From: SELP01 sp035969385
GTDB taxonomy: Bacteria; Pseudomonadota; Alphaproteobacteria; Rhodobacterales; Rhodobacteraceae
Length of the DNA: 64,000 nucleotides
Direction of reading: 5' to 3'
Assembly (NCBI RefSeq): GCF_035969385.1
Contig: NZ_JAYKKJ010000002.1
Coordinates: 372,001 to 436,000 of the forward strand
A program made the position numbers and the translations under genes. Every line of letters begins with the position of its first letter. The first letter of the stretch is position 1. Below the pieces are notes generated by a model. The model was not told where the DNA came from. It searched no databases and saw only the letters and a program-made list of their open reading frames with translations. Shown one piece after another: positions 18,352-27,960 of the stretch.

Positions 18352-19005
18352 ATGACCCTGCGCATCAACGATACCATCCCGAATCTGACAGTCGAAACCG
18401 ATCAGGGCACCTTTGACCTGCACAACTGGATCGGCGACAGCTGGGCGATCCTGTTCAGCCACCCCAAGGATTTCACCCCGGTTTGCACCACCGAATTCGG
18501 GGCCGTCGCGCAGCTTGCCGACGAATGGGCCAAACGCGACACCAAGGTCATGGGCATTTCCGTCGACAGTGCGGAAGAGCACGTGAAGTGGAAGGCCGAT
18601 ATCGAAGGGTTCGCCGGGGCCAAGGCCGGGTTCCCGATCATCGCCGACACCGATCTTGCCGTGGCCAAGGCGTTCGACATGCTTCCGGCGGAGGCCTATC
18701 TGCCCGATGGCCGCACCCCGGCCCATACCGCGACTGTCCGGTCGGTCTTCATCATCTCGCCCGACAAGAAGCTGCAACTGACCATGACCTACCCGATGTC
18801 GGTTGGCCGCAACTTTGCCGAAGTGCTGCGCGCGTTGGACGGGTTGCAGCGGACCTGGGGCCAGCCGCTGGCCACGCCTGCCAACTGGACCAGCGTCGAT
18901 GACGTGATCGTCGCGCTTGCACTGGACGATGCGGCGGCCGAAGCGAAATATGGCGCGCTGGACAAGCGCCTGCCCTACCTGCGGTTCGCAAAGAACCCGG
19001 GCTAG
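18352..19005 (+). CDS. 1-Cys peroxiredoxin (Prx6 type)
   Basis: A 217-residue Prx6-family thiol peroxidase that reduces hydrogen peroxide and alkyl hydroperoxides. The peroxidatic Cys is C45 in PVCTTEFG, preceded by the expected HPKDFTP. The long C-terminal arm (VGRNFAEVLRALDGLQ onward) is the dimerisation region typical of this class. No resolving Cys is seen, so it should be a 1-Cys enzyme. AAGGAG lies 7 bases upstream of ATG 18352. The gene is divergent from the aldehyde dehydrogenase, with a 124-base intergenic region, and is followed by a strong terminator shared with pnp. Confidence 0.92.
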   Translation: MTLRINDTIPNLTVETDQGTFDLHNWIGDSWAILFSHPKDFTPVCTTEFGAVAQLADEWAKRDTKVMGISVDSAEEHVKWKADIEGFAGAKAGFPIIADTDLAVAKAFDMLPAEAYLPDGRTPAHTATVRSVFIISPDKKLQLTMTYPMSVGRNFAEVLRALDGLQRTWGQPLATPANWTSVDDVIVALALDDAAAEAKYGALDKRLPYLRFAKNPG

Positions 19006-19023
19006 GCGACCCGAGAAAAGAAA

Positions 19024-19049
19024 AAAGGGCCCCGAAACCGGGGCCCTTT
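19024..19049. terminator. Bidirectional terminator between peroxiredoxin gene and pnp
   Basis: An 11-bp stem AAAGGGCCCCG / CGGGGCCCTTT with A residues before and T residues after lies between two convergent genes. It should work for both strands. Confidence 0.88.
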
Positions 19050-19073
19050 CCATTTGCAAAGGAAGCTGCCGGA

Positions 19074-21203
<2,130 letters not shown>

Positions 21204-21219
21204 CTAGCGTATCCTGATT

Positions 21220-21276
21220 GGAGGCACTCCCGAGCCCTCTCGGGTCCTCCGTTTCAATGGCGGCCCCATTGCCGCC
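21220..21276 (-). promoter_or_regulatory. Structured 5' leader of pnp (two hairpins)
   Basis: Two inverted repeats lie just upstream of the pnp start. The distal one is GGCGGC / GCCGCC (21259-21276). The proximal one has an inner stem CCCGAG / CTCGGG and an outer stem GGAGG / CCTCC (21220-21250), ending 16 bases before the ATG. No T-run follows, so these look like mRNA structures rather than terminators. They could be processing sites for pnp autoregulation, as known for the Escherichia coli pnp leader. Confidence 0.5.
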
Positions 21277-21379
21277 GACCCCTCTATCATCTCATGCGCC
21301 GGGGTCCCAAGCGTCACGTCTCAGATGGCGGGGCAATACAGGAAAACAAGGGCCTTGGAAAGAAGGGAGTTTTCGCCCC

Positions 21380-22960
21380 TCAGAGACCGCAATCAGGTGT
21401 CGTGTGGATCAGGGTCGGACCATCGGCAGAGAGTGCTTCGGCAATGGCTTTCTGGAAAGCGGCCTTGCTGCGGGGCGCGGCGGAGCGGGCGCCGTAGGCC
21501 TCGGCCAGTTTGCAGAAATCCGGGTTGCGCTGGATCACCGCGTTGGGCGCGATCTGTGCGGCAACCATGCTAGCCTCGATCTCTCCCAGCTTGCCGTTGT
21601 CCCAAAGGATGATTGGCAGGGTGAGGCCCAGTTCCACCGCGACGCCCAGTTCCTGAAGCGTGTATTGGAACCCGTAGTCGCCGGCGATGGCAATGACGGG
21701 CCGGTCCCCGACCCCGATCTTGCCGCCGATGGCCGCGGGCAACGCATAGCCCAGCGTGCCAAAGCCAAAGGGGTGGTGCCACAGCCCCGGCGCGGGCATC
21801 GGCCAGACCTCTTTCGCGGCATAGGCAAACTGGGTCATGTCCGAAAAGATCATCGTCTCGGCGGGCAGTGCCTCGCGCAGGGCGTCGGCCACGGGCAGGA
21901 TGCCGGGGCGCTCGGCCTCGATTTCGGCCCGCCATTTGGCGCGGGTGGCGGCGATGTCAGCGCTGGACCATCCGGTCGCGGGCGCAGCAGGCTGATGCGC
22001 AAGCGCGCGGCAGAATTCCACCGCGCCGCAACGGACGCGGGCGTCTTGCGGGCTGGCATTGGCCAGAACCTCGGCGTCGATGTTCACAATCACCGCTTCA
22101 CAGTCATGGCCCGGGGTGTCGCGCCAGATATCCACCTCGGCCAGATCGGTTCCGATGGCAATCAGCAGGTCCGCCTCGGCCAGAACCCTAGCGCTGTCGG
22201 GGCGGGCAAGGAAGGCGCCGAAATGCAGTGGATCATCGGCGTCGATGATCCCCCGCCCGGCATAGGTGGTGAAAGAGGCCGCGCCATACCGGCGAGTCAG
22301 TTCTCGCGCCGCCGGGGTCGCGGCTCGGGCACCGCCGCCAAAGATGAACATGGGCTTTTTCGCGGCTGCCAAAAGCTGCGCAACCATCGCCACATCCGCG
22401 GCATGCGGTTCGCGCAGATCAAAGGGCTGGGCGAAATGGCGGGCAAAGGTGGGCGCGTCCGCCTCGAGCAGCGGGATCGGAACCGACAGGTGCTTTGGCC
22501 GGGCCCGGTCCGTCCCGAACTCCGACAGCGCCCGGTCGATCAGGGCATAGGCGGCCTCGGCTGTTCGCGCCGTTTCGGACCAGTCGCAGACCGTGCGCGC
22601 CGCCCCTTCCTGATCCTTCATCTGGTGCAATTGCCCACGTCGGGCCGAGGTTTCCGCAAGACAGGACGAAATGACAAGCAACGGTACGCTATCCGAATAA
22701 GCCTGCCCCATCGGGGTCATGATGTTGCACAGCCCCGGCCCGGTGATGACATAGCAGACGCCGGGGCGCCCGGTGGCGCGGGCATAACCATCGGCCATGA
22801 ACCCGGCCCCCTGTTCGTGGCGGGCCAGAACATGGGTCAGCCCGGCCTCTTCGATGCCGCGATACATTTCCTGATTGTGGACGCCCGGAATGCCAAAGAT
22901 CACCTCGACCCCCCGATCCTTCAGCATATGGGAAAGTTGCGCGCCAAGCGGTCGTTGCAT
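21380..22960 (-). CDS. Thiamine-diphosphate-dependent decarboxylase/acetolactate-synthase-like enzyme
   Basis: A 526-residue three-domain ThDP enzyme. The catalytic Glu that activates the cofactor is E49 in LARHEQGAGFMADGYAR. The ThDP/Mg motif is GDYGF followed after about 25 residues by WDNGKLGEI. The opening IFGIPGVHNQEMYRGIE resembles 5-guanidino-2-oxopentanoate decarboxylases (AruI, arginine transamination pathway) more than true acetolactate synthases. No small regulatory subunit gene is adjacent. The AruI-like role is an inference; benzoylformate or oxalyl-type activities are alternatives. It starts 3 bases after the trkH stop on the same strand and is presumably co-transcribed with it. 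Confidence 0.78.
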   Translation of the reverse strand: MQRPLGAQLSHMLKDRGVEVIFGIPGVHNQEMYRGIEEAGLTHVLARHEQGAGFMADGYARATGRPGVCYVITGPGLCNIMTPMGQAYSDSVPLLVISSCLAETSARRGQLHQMKDQEGAARTVCDWSETARTAEAAYALIDRALSEFGTDRARPKHLSVPIPLLEADAPTFARHFAQPFDLREPHAADVAMVAQLLAAAKKPMFIFGGGARAATPAARELTRRYGAASFTTYAGRGIIDADDPLHFGAFLARPDSARVLAEADLLIAIGTDLAEVDIWRDTPGHDCEAVIVNIDAEVLANASPQDARVRCGAVEFCRALAHQPAAPATGWSSADIAATRAKWRAEIEAERPGILPVADALREALPAETMIFSDMTQFAYAAKEVWPMPAPGLWHHPFGFGTLGYALPAAIGGKIGVGDRPVIAIAGDYGFQYTLQELGVAVELGLTLPIILWDNGKLGEIEASMVAAQIAPNAVIQRNPDFCKLAEAYGARSAAPRSKAAFQKAIAEALSADGPTLIHTTPDCGL

Positions 22961-22963
22961 GGA

Positions 22964-24412
22964 TCAGGCCCTCCAGAACCGGGGTAGAAGCAGAACAAAG
23001 ACGGACACGATTTCAAGCCGCCCCAAGATCATTCCGCCAATCATCAGCCACTTGGCGGCATGGGGAAAGGTGTTGACCGCGCCCGATGGCCCGACCTCGG
23101 GTCCGAAGACCGGGCCGATGTTGAAAATGGATGTCCACGCCCCGGTGACAGCTCCGATGAACGACAAGCCGGTCATGCCCATCAACACGATCAGCACCCC
23201 AAAGCTGAGGATGAAGCAGGTGAACAGAAGCATGATGGAATCGAGCACCTCTGTTGACACCACGCGCCCTTCGTATTTGACCGAGACGACCCGGCTGGGG
23301 CTGTACATTCGCCGCACCTGCGCGGCGATGGCCCGCAGCATGATCTGGTAGCGGAACACCTTGACCGAACAGCCGGTCGACCCCGAACAAGCTCCGATAG
23401 CCCCGACGCAGAACAGGATGGCGAAGGGGAACGGACCCCAGGCCATTACATCCCCATCGCCGTAGCCCGTGCCGGAAAAGATCGACACGACATTGAACAG
23501 GGTGCTTCGGAAGGTTTCCTCCGAGAACTCTCCATTGGCGGACAGGCGGTAGACCACGATCAGCGCCACGGCATAGGCGGACCAAACGACGTAGGCCCGG
23601 ACTTGCCCATCCTGAAACAGGGGTTTTGCCGTGCCGTGGGTCAGTTGCAGCAGCCGGATAAAGGGCACCCCGGCAAGGATCATGAAGACCACGGCCACAT
23701 ATTGCGGCGCGCCGGGGAAGGCCGCGAAGGACGCATCCGTTGTCGAAAACCCGCCCGTTGCGATGGTGGTGAAGGAATGGACGATGGAATCCTGTGCGTT
23801 CATTCCGGATGCGAAATAGGCCAGTGCGCAAATGACAGTCAGCGCCACATAGACCCCAAGCAGCCCCTTGGCGATGTCAATCGCACGGGGCAGCGATTTG
23901 CCGAAAGTGTCGAACCCCTCGGACTGAAAGAACTGCATCCCCCCAACTTTCATTTCCGGAAGGAAGATCAGGGCGACGATCACGATCCCAAGGCCGCCCA
24001 GCCATTGCAGGATCGCCCGCCACAGGTGGATGCCGTAGGAGTGTTCCTCCAGCCCGTGAATCGCTGTGGCGCCGGTGGTCGTCATGCCGGAAACCGCCTC
24101 GAACATCGCGTCGACTAGCGCGAGGTCGGTTTCCCCGAAAATGAACGGGAGTGCGCCAAAGGCGGGCAGGGCGATCCAGGCGCCAGTGGTAAGGATAAAG
24201 GACAGCCGGACGTTAAAGCCCGATGCGGCCCCATTCGCGCAGGACAGAGCCAGCGCCACACCCGCCATGAAGGTGATGACAGAGGTTTGCAGGAAGGTCT
24301 GCCATTCTGGATCGCCTTCGATCAGGTCGAAGACCAGCGGCGCCAGCATGGCCACGCCCATCACGGCCACCAGAAGGCCAATCACATATCCGACAGGGCG
24401 AAGGTCCAGCAT
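22964..24412 (-). CDS. trkH: TrkH-family potassium uptake membrane protein
   Basis: Integral membrane subunit of the Trk/Ktr potassium uptake system, which works with cytoplasmic TrkA. The protein has about 482 residues and many hydrophobic segments. The four pore loops with filter glycines can be picked out: SGMTTTGATAI, TTIATGGFSTTD, IFSGTGYGDGD and GACSGSTGCS. I choose ATG 24412 (MLDLRPVGYVIG) because that is where the family normally begins. An in-frame TTG at 24448 overlaps the stop of the upstream GNAT gene and would add a short Pro-rich leader, so the start is uncertain. No trkA is seen in the window. Confidence 0.9.
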   Translation of the reverse strand: MLDLRPVGYVIGLLVAVMGVAMLAPLVFDLIEGDPEWQTFLQTSVITFMAGVALALSCANGAASGFNVRLSFILTTGAWIALPAFGALPFIFGETDLALVDAMFEAVSGMTTTGATAIHGLEEHSYGIHLWRAILQWLGGLGIVIVALIFLPEMKVGGMQFFQSEGFDTFGKSLPRAIDIAKGLLGVYVALTVICALAYFASGMNAQDSIVHSFTTIATGGFSTTDASFAAFPGAPQYVAVVFMILAGVPFIRLLQLTHGTAKPLFQDGQVRAYVVWSAYAVALIVVYRLSANGEFSEETFRSTLFNVVSIFSGTGYGDGDVMAWGPFPFAILFCVGAIGACSGSTGCSVKVFRYQIMLRAIAAQVRRMYSPSRVVSVKYEGRVVSTEVLDSIMLLFTCFILSFGVLIVLMGMTGLSFIGAVTGAWTSIFNIGPVFGPEVGPSGAVNTFPHAAKWLMIGGMILGRLEIVSVFVLLLPRFWRA

Positions 24413-24444
24413 GGGCGAAGGCTTGGCCGGGGGCGGCGCGGGTG

Positions 24445-24924
24445 TCAAGCGCGATGGCGGTCCAGACGGTGGTGGAGGAGCGGGATACGCCGCCCGGCAA
24501 CCGTTTCGGACGCCACGTCGCCAACCCGTTCGGCGCCCATTCGTTCATAAAACGGGGCGGCGAACGGATCGCTTTCAATCCGCAGAAAGGGGGCCCCGGC
24601 GGCCCGCGCGGCCTCAAGCGCATCTTGGTAAAGCGCCGCGCCATGACCCTGCCCCAGCGCGTCGGGGTCCACGAACAGCCGTACCAATTCGGCGATACCG
24701 CTGCCGAAAGCCACCTGCGATACCGCGACCGGCACGCCATCGACCTCGGCCACGATCACGCGGCTGCCGTCGATGTCATCTTCGGTGACGATCAACTCGG
24801 GCAGACAGGCCGCCATAAAGGCCTGATCATAGCCCCAATGCGCCTTGGACCGGATGCACAGCGCCGAAAGGTCGTCCAGATCGTCAACCGTGGCCGGCCG
24901 AAGAACCCGCGTCGGATCAGCCAA
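24445..24924 (-). CDS. GNAT family N-acetyltransferase
   Basis: A single-domain acetyltransferase of about 159 residues. The acetyl-CoA loop region is LVRLFVDPDALGQGHGAALYQDALEAAR, with the QGHGAAL version of the R/Q-x-x-G-x-G/A motif, and a C-terminal PFYERMGAERVG strand-helix follows. The start is unclear. TTG 24924, overlapping the folE2 stop by 8 bases, gives a sensible N terminus (ADPTRVLRPATVDDL). A start at 24972 would lie inside folE2 and adds residues unlike the family. The substrate is unknown. Its position between folE2 and trkH suggests translational coupling rather than shared function. Confidence 0.72.
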   Translation of the reverse strand: MADPTRVLRPATVDDLDDLSALCIRSKAHWGYDQAFMAACLPELIVTEDDIDGSRVIVAEVDGVPVAVSQVAFGSGIAELVRLFVDPDALGQGHGAALYQDALEAARAAGAPFLRIESDPFAAPFYERMGAERVGDVASETVAGRRIPLLHHRLDRHRA

Positions 24925-26020
24925 CGTGGAACAGGGTGTTGAACAGCTTCGGGTCAAGGCTTTGCGAGGCAAAGGTCTCGCCCTCGGTCAGAACGCTGAC
25001 GGCATCGTGGCTATGCAGGCTTTCCTGATGGCTTGCGATCACCCGGAAATCCCCGATGCGCGGGTCTTTCTGAAGCTGTTCAGCAAACAGGCGCGCAGCG
25101 TCCTCGACAAAGATCGGGTTCGCTGCATTCAACTCGGCAAAGGCCTGTTCGTCCTCACGCTTGACCATAACCTGTGTTTCGGTCGGCACCGCGGCACGGG
25201 CCATGTCAATCAGGTCTTCGAACCAAAGGCACTTGCTGCCCGGTTCCAACGCGACCGAGACGCGCGCCACCGACCGCTGCGAATGGGGGGTCGCCAACTG
25301 GCCTCGGAACTGGCGGGCATGTTCGGACAGCTCGAGCGAACAGGGGCAGGTCGAGGAATAGACATAGTCCAGATGCACGATTTCCTTGCGCACCCCGTTC
25401 TGTTCCACCAGTTCCAACGCGATGTCGTAGTACTGGAACCCTTCCAGCCCCGACCGCAGCGATTTCACCTTCATCGGGAAGGAGAACCGCATCTGGATAC
25501 GGGCATCGAAGCTGTCGAGGTCTTCCTTGTAGGCGTCCAGCGCCCGTTCCACGACCGCGAAGGAGAACGTCTCTTCTGCGTATTTGTAGAAGCTGCGCAT
25601 GATCCGGGACATGTTGATGCCCTTCTTGCCCGCCTCAAGGCTGACGGTGCCAGTGACGCTGGTTTCCAGGGTCAGGTCGCCATTGTCGCGGGTGTGAAAC
25701 CGGATCGGCAGGCGGAAGTTGGAAATACCAACGTGCTGGATCTGCCGCTTGGCGCCCTTGATCAGGCTTTCTGGCCCGTTCTGAAGGTCGGGCATCGACG
25801 CCTTGTAATCCTCGTCGACCACGAAATCTTCGGGGTAGGCGCGGGCAAGGGCCGGATAGTTCGACACTTCCTGTCCGGGGATCAGGCGGCTGACCAGCGG
25901 GTCCAGCGTTGCAACCTCTTCGGGGGTCACGCCCCCGGCCCAACGCCGAAGCAGCGCAAGCGCGGTTTCGGCTTCGTCCCGGGTGGGATCCCGGTCGAGG
26001 TCAACAGAATGGATATTCAT
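24917..26020 (-). CDS. folE2: GTP cyclohydrolase FolE2 (type IB)
   Basis: A 367-residue type IB GTP cyclohydrolase I, which converts GTP to dihydroneopterin triphosphate, the first step of folate synthesis (and preQ0 in some bacteria). Family markers are DVGISNFRLP-like text (HVGISNFRLPIRFHTRD), the metal-site region SSTCPCSLELSEHARQ and GSKCLWFEDLIDMA. FolE2 is often used under zinc limitation, but no Zur box was identified here. ATG 26020 has AAGGGGG upstream on the coding strand; an ATG at 26053 would add 11 non-family residues. It overlaps the downstream GNAT gene and starts 100 bases after metZ. Confidence 0.92.
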   Translation of the reverse strand: MNIHSVDLDRDPTRDEAETALALLRRWAGGVTPEEVATLDPLVSRLIPGQEVSNYPALARAYPEDFVVDEDYKASMPDLQNGPESLIKGAKRQIQHVGISNFRLPIRFHTRDNGDLTLETSVTGTVSLEAGKKGINMSRIMRSFYKYAEETFSFAVVERALDAYKEDLDSFDARIQMRFSFPMKVKSLRSGLEGFQYYDIALELVEQNGVRKEIVHLDYVYSSTCPCSLELSEHARQFRGQLATPHSQRSVARVSVALEPGSKCLWFEDLIDMARAAVPTETQVMVKREDEQAFAELNAANPIFVEDAARLFAEQLQKDPRIGDFRVIASHQESLHSHDAVSVLTEGETFASQSLDPKLFNTLFHVG

Positions 26021-26120
26021 GGCAGCCCCCTTCGGCGGTGCGACAGATGCCACTATATGGCGAACCGACGACAGTTTTCCAACAAAAGCGGAATCTTTAC
26101 GCCGGAAAGCGCCGTTCGGA

Positions 26121-27299
26121 TCAGTTTGCGGCGTCCAGTGCGCCCTTCAGATCGGCCAGCAGATCGTCCGCGTCCTCAAGGCCGACGCTGAACCGGATCA
26201 GGCCCGAGGTGATCCCGAGTGTCACCTTCTGGTCGTCGGACAGGCGCTGGTGGGTTGTCGTAGCCGGATGAGTCGCAATGGATTTCGCGTCACCAAGGTT
26301 GTTCGAGATCACGGCGATCTGAAGCGCGTTGAGGAATTTGAACGCCGCGTCCTTGCTGCCCACGTCGAAAGACAAGACCGTGCCGCCCGCGCCCATCTGC
26401 GATTGGGTCAGCCCATGCTGCGGGTGCCCCGGCAGGCCGGGATAAAGGACCGAGGTCAGACGACCATCGGCGGCAAGCGCCTCGGCCAGTTTCTGGGCTG
26501 TTGCGGCCTGCGCCCGGACCCGCAGATCCATTGTCTCAAGTCCCTTCAGCATCAGCCAGGCCGAAAACGGCGACAGCGCCCCGCCAGTGTGTTTGAGGTA
26601 GGGTTCAACTGTCTTGCGGATGAAGTCCTTGGTGCCAAGGATCACACCGCCCAGCGCGCGGCCCTGACCGTCGATATGCTTGGTTGCCGAATAGACGACG
26701 ACATCGACGCCCAATTCGATCGCGCCGGAGAATACGGGCGTCGCAAAGACGTTGTCGACGATCACTGTCGCCCCGACCGCGTGGGCAAGGTTCGCGACCG
26801 CGCGAATGTCGATCACCTCAAGCGTCGGGTTGGACACGCTTTCAAAGAAGACGGCCTTGGTGTCTGGCCGGATTGCGGCCTTCCACTGGTCAAGATCTGT
26901 TCCGTCGACAAAGGTCACTTCGACCCCGTAGCGGCCAAGGATTTCTTCGAGGATGTAAAGGCACGAGCCGAACAGCGCTCGGGCCGACACGACATGGTCG
27001 CCTGCTTTCAGAAGGGACGTCAGTGCGCCATTGACGGCGGCCATGCCGCTGGCGGTGGCAAAGGCATCTTCGGCGCCTTCCAGTGCGGCAATGCGTTCTT
27101 CGAACATGCGCACGGTCGGGTTGCCATAGCGGGCATAGATGAATTCATCCGGCCCAGACTGCAGGAAACGGGCCTCGGCCTGTTCGGCGCTGTCGTAGAC
27201 GAAGCCCTGTGTCAGGAAGATCGCCTCGCTGACTTCGTTATATTGGCTGCGGCGGGTGCCGCTGTGCACCGCCTTGGTGCGTTTGTTCCATTCTTCCAT
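26121..27299 (-). CDS. metZ: O-succinylhomoserine sulfhydrylase (MetZ-type, gamma family PLP enzyme)
   Basis: A 392-residue Cys/Met-metabolism PLP enzyme that makes homocysteine from O-succinylhomoserine and sulfide in methionine synthesis. The PLP Lys is K207 in VVYSATKHIDGQG. The opening TKAVHSGTRRSQYNEVSEAIFLTQGFVY is typical of MetZ rather than cystathionine synthase. The SAM-II riboswitch and terminator directly upstream independently point to methionine biosynthesis. ATG 27299 with AAAGGA nine bases upstream is the first start after the terminator; a longer frame through the riboswitch is not coding. Confidence 0.92.
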   Translation of the reverse strand: MEEWNKRTKAVHSGTRRSQYNEVSEAIFLTQGFVYDSAEQAEARFLQSGPDEFIYARYGNPTVRMFEERIAALEGAEDAFATASGMAAVNGALTSLLKAGDHVVSARALFGSCLYILEEILGRYGVEVTFVDGTDLDQWKAAIRPDTKAVFFESVSNPTLEVIDIRAVANLAHAVGATVIVDNVFATPVFSGAIELGVDVVVYSATKHIDGQGRALGGVILGTKDFIRKTVEPYLKHTGGALSPFSAWLMLKGLETMDLRVRAQAATAQKLAEALAADGRLTSVLYPGLPGHPQHGLTQSQMGAGGTVLSFDVGSKDAAFKFLNALQIAVISNNLGDAKSIATHPATTTHQRLSDDQKVTLGITSGLIRFSVGLEDADDLLADLKGALDAAN

Positions 27300-27322
27300 G
27301 TGCCCGGTTCCTTTCGGCCAAC

Positions 27323-27354
27323 AAAAAACCCCGACACCGGCAAAGGTATCGGGG
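27323..27354 (-). terminator. Intrinsic terminator in the metZ leader (riboswitch expression platform)
   Basis: On the minus strand, a 10-bp stem CCCCGATACC / GGTGTCGGGG (one G-U pair) with a 6-base loop is followed by TTTTTT. It lies between the SAM-II aptamer and the metZ ribosome site, so it must be read through for metZ to be expressed. Premature termination when SAM is bound is the natural reading. Confidence 0.88.
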
Positions 27355-27368
27355 CGGGTGGCCCGTCT

Positions 27369-27420
27369 CCTCTTTAGCGGCATGTTTAACGTGGCCCGCA
27401 ATCCGGTACAAATCGCCACA
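27369..27420 (-). promoter_or_regulatory. SAM-II riboswitch (metA/SAM_alpha motif)
   Basis: The minus-strand leader of metZ carries the conserved SAM-II text: GTGGCGATTTG, GCCACGTTAAACA and GCTAAAGAGG. Helix P1 is GTGGC (27415-27419) with GCCAC (27391-27395). The pseudoknot P2 is GCGG (27396-27399) with CCGC (27377-27380). This class binds S-adenosylmethionine and is found mainly in Alphaproteobacteria ahead of methionine genes. The aptamer ends about 15 bases before the terminator stem. Confidence 0.93.
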
Positions 27421-27484
27421 TGGGCGAGATACGCCCGGCAGGGGGTTCTGGTCAAGCGTTTGGACGCCGAAGCCCCAAAAAGGA

Positions 27485-27511
27485 AACGCCCGCCGGGGTG
27501 CGGCGGGCGTT
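27485..27511 (-). terminator. Intrinsic terminator of rpsO
   Basis: A perfect 11-bp stem AACGCCCGCCG / CGGCGGGCGTT with a 5-base loop lies 22 bases after the rpsO stop on the minus strand and is followed by a TTTCCTTTTT tract. It separates rpsO from the metZ leader. Confidence 0.88.
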
Positions 27512-27532
27512 CCATCGGAAACCTTGTTTCCC

Positions 27533-27802
27533 TTAGCGGCGGATGCCGAGGCGCTGGATCAGCGACTGGTAGCGCGCTTCGTCCTTGGCCTTGGTGTAGT
27601 CCAGCAGCTTCCGGCGCTGGGCGACCATCATCAGAAGGCCACGGCGGCCGTGGTTGTCCTTCTTGTGGGTCTTGAAGTGTTCGGTCAGCGTGTTGATCCG
27701 CGAGGTCAGGATCGCAACCTGGACTTCCGGCGAACCGGTGTCGCCTTCCTTGGTGGCGAATTCCTTGATCAGGCGAGCCTTTTCTTCAGCCGTAATCGAC
27801 AT
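27533..27802 (-). CDS. rpsO: 30S ribosomal protein S15
   Basis: An 89-residue primary-binding protein of the 30S central domain that binds 16S rRNA and forms bridge B4. The sequence is a full-length S15: MSITAEEKARLIKEFA, GSPEVQVAILTSRINTLTEHFK, HKKDNHGRRGLLMMVAQRRKLLDYTK and a C-terminal LIQRLGIRR. AAGGAG precedes ATG 27802. It is followed at once by its own terminator, and pnp, its usual downstream partner, is absent from this position. Confidence 0.98.
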   Translation of the reverse strand: MSITAEEKARLIKEFATKEGDTGSPEVQVAILTSRINTLTEHFKTHKKDNHGRRGLLMMVAQRRKLLDYTKAKDEARYQSLIQRLGIRR

Positions 27803-27960
27803 CGGGGTCTCCTTTCGAAAACAAAGGGTTATGGCACAAGCCGGGATGTCGTCCAGCAGGGCCCGTGGAGGGTATCGTCGCGACGGAATCGCGAAGATGG
27901 GTGCGGATAGTCGATATCCACAGGAAATGAAAGGGGTTTGTGCCGTTTGCCGGGCCGATG

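Noticed and set aside
26021..26120. Folate (THF-type) riboswitch before folE2
   Set aside because: The 100-base leader shows no convincing conserved blocks or stable helices; a covariance-model scan would be needed to reopen this.
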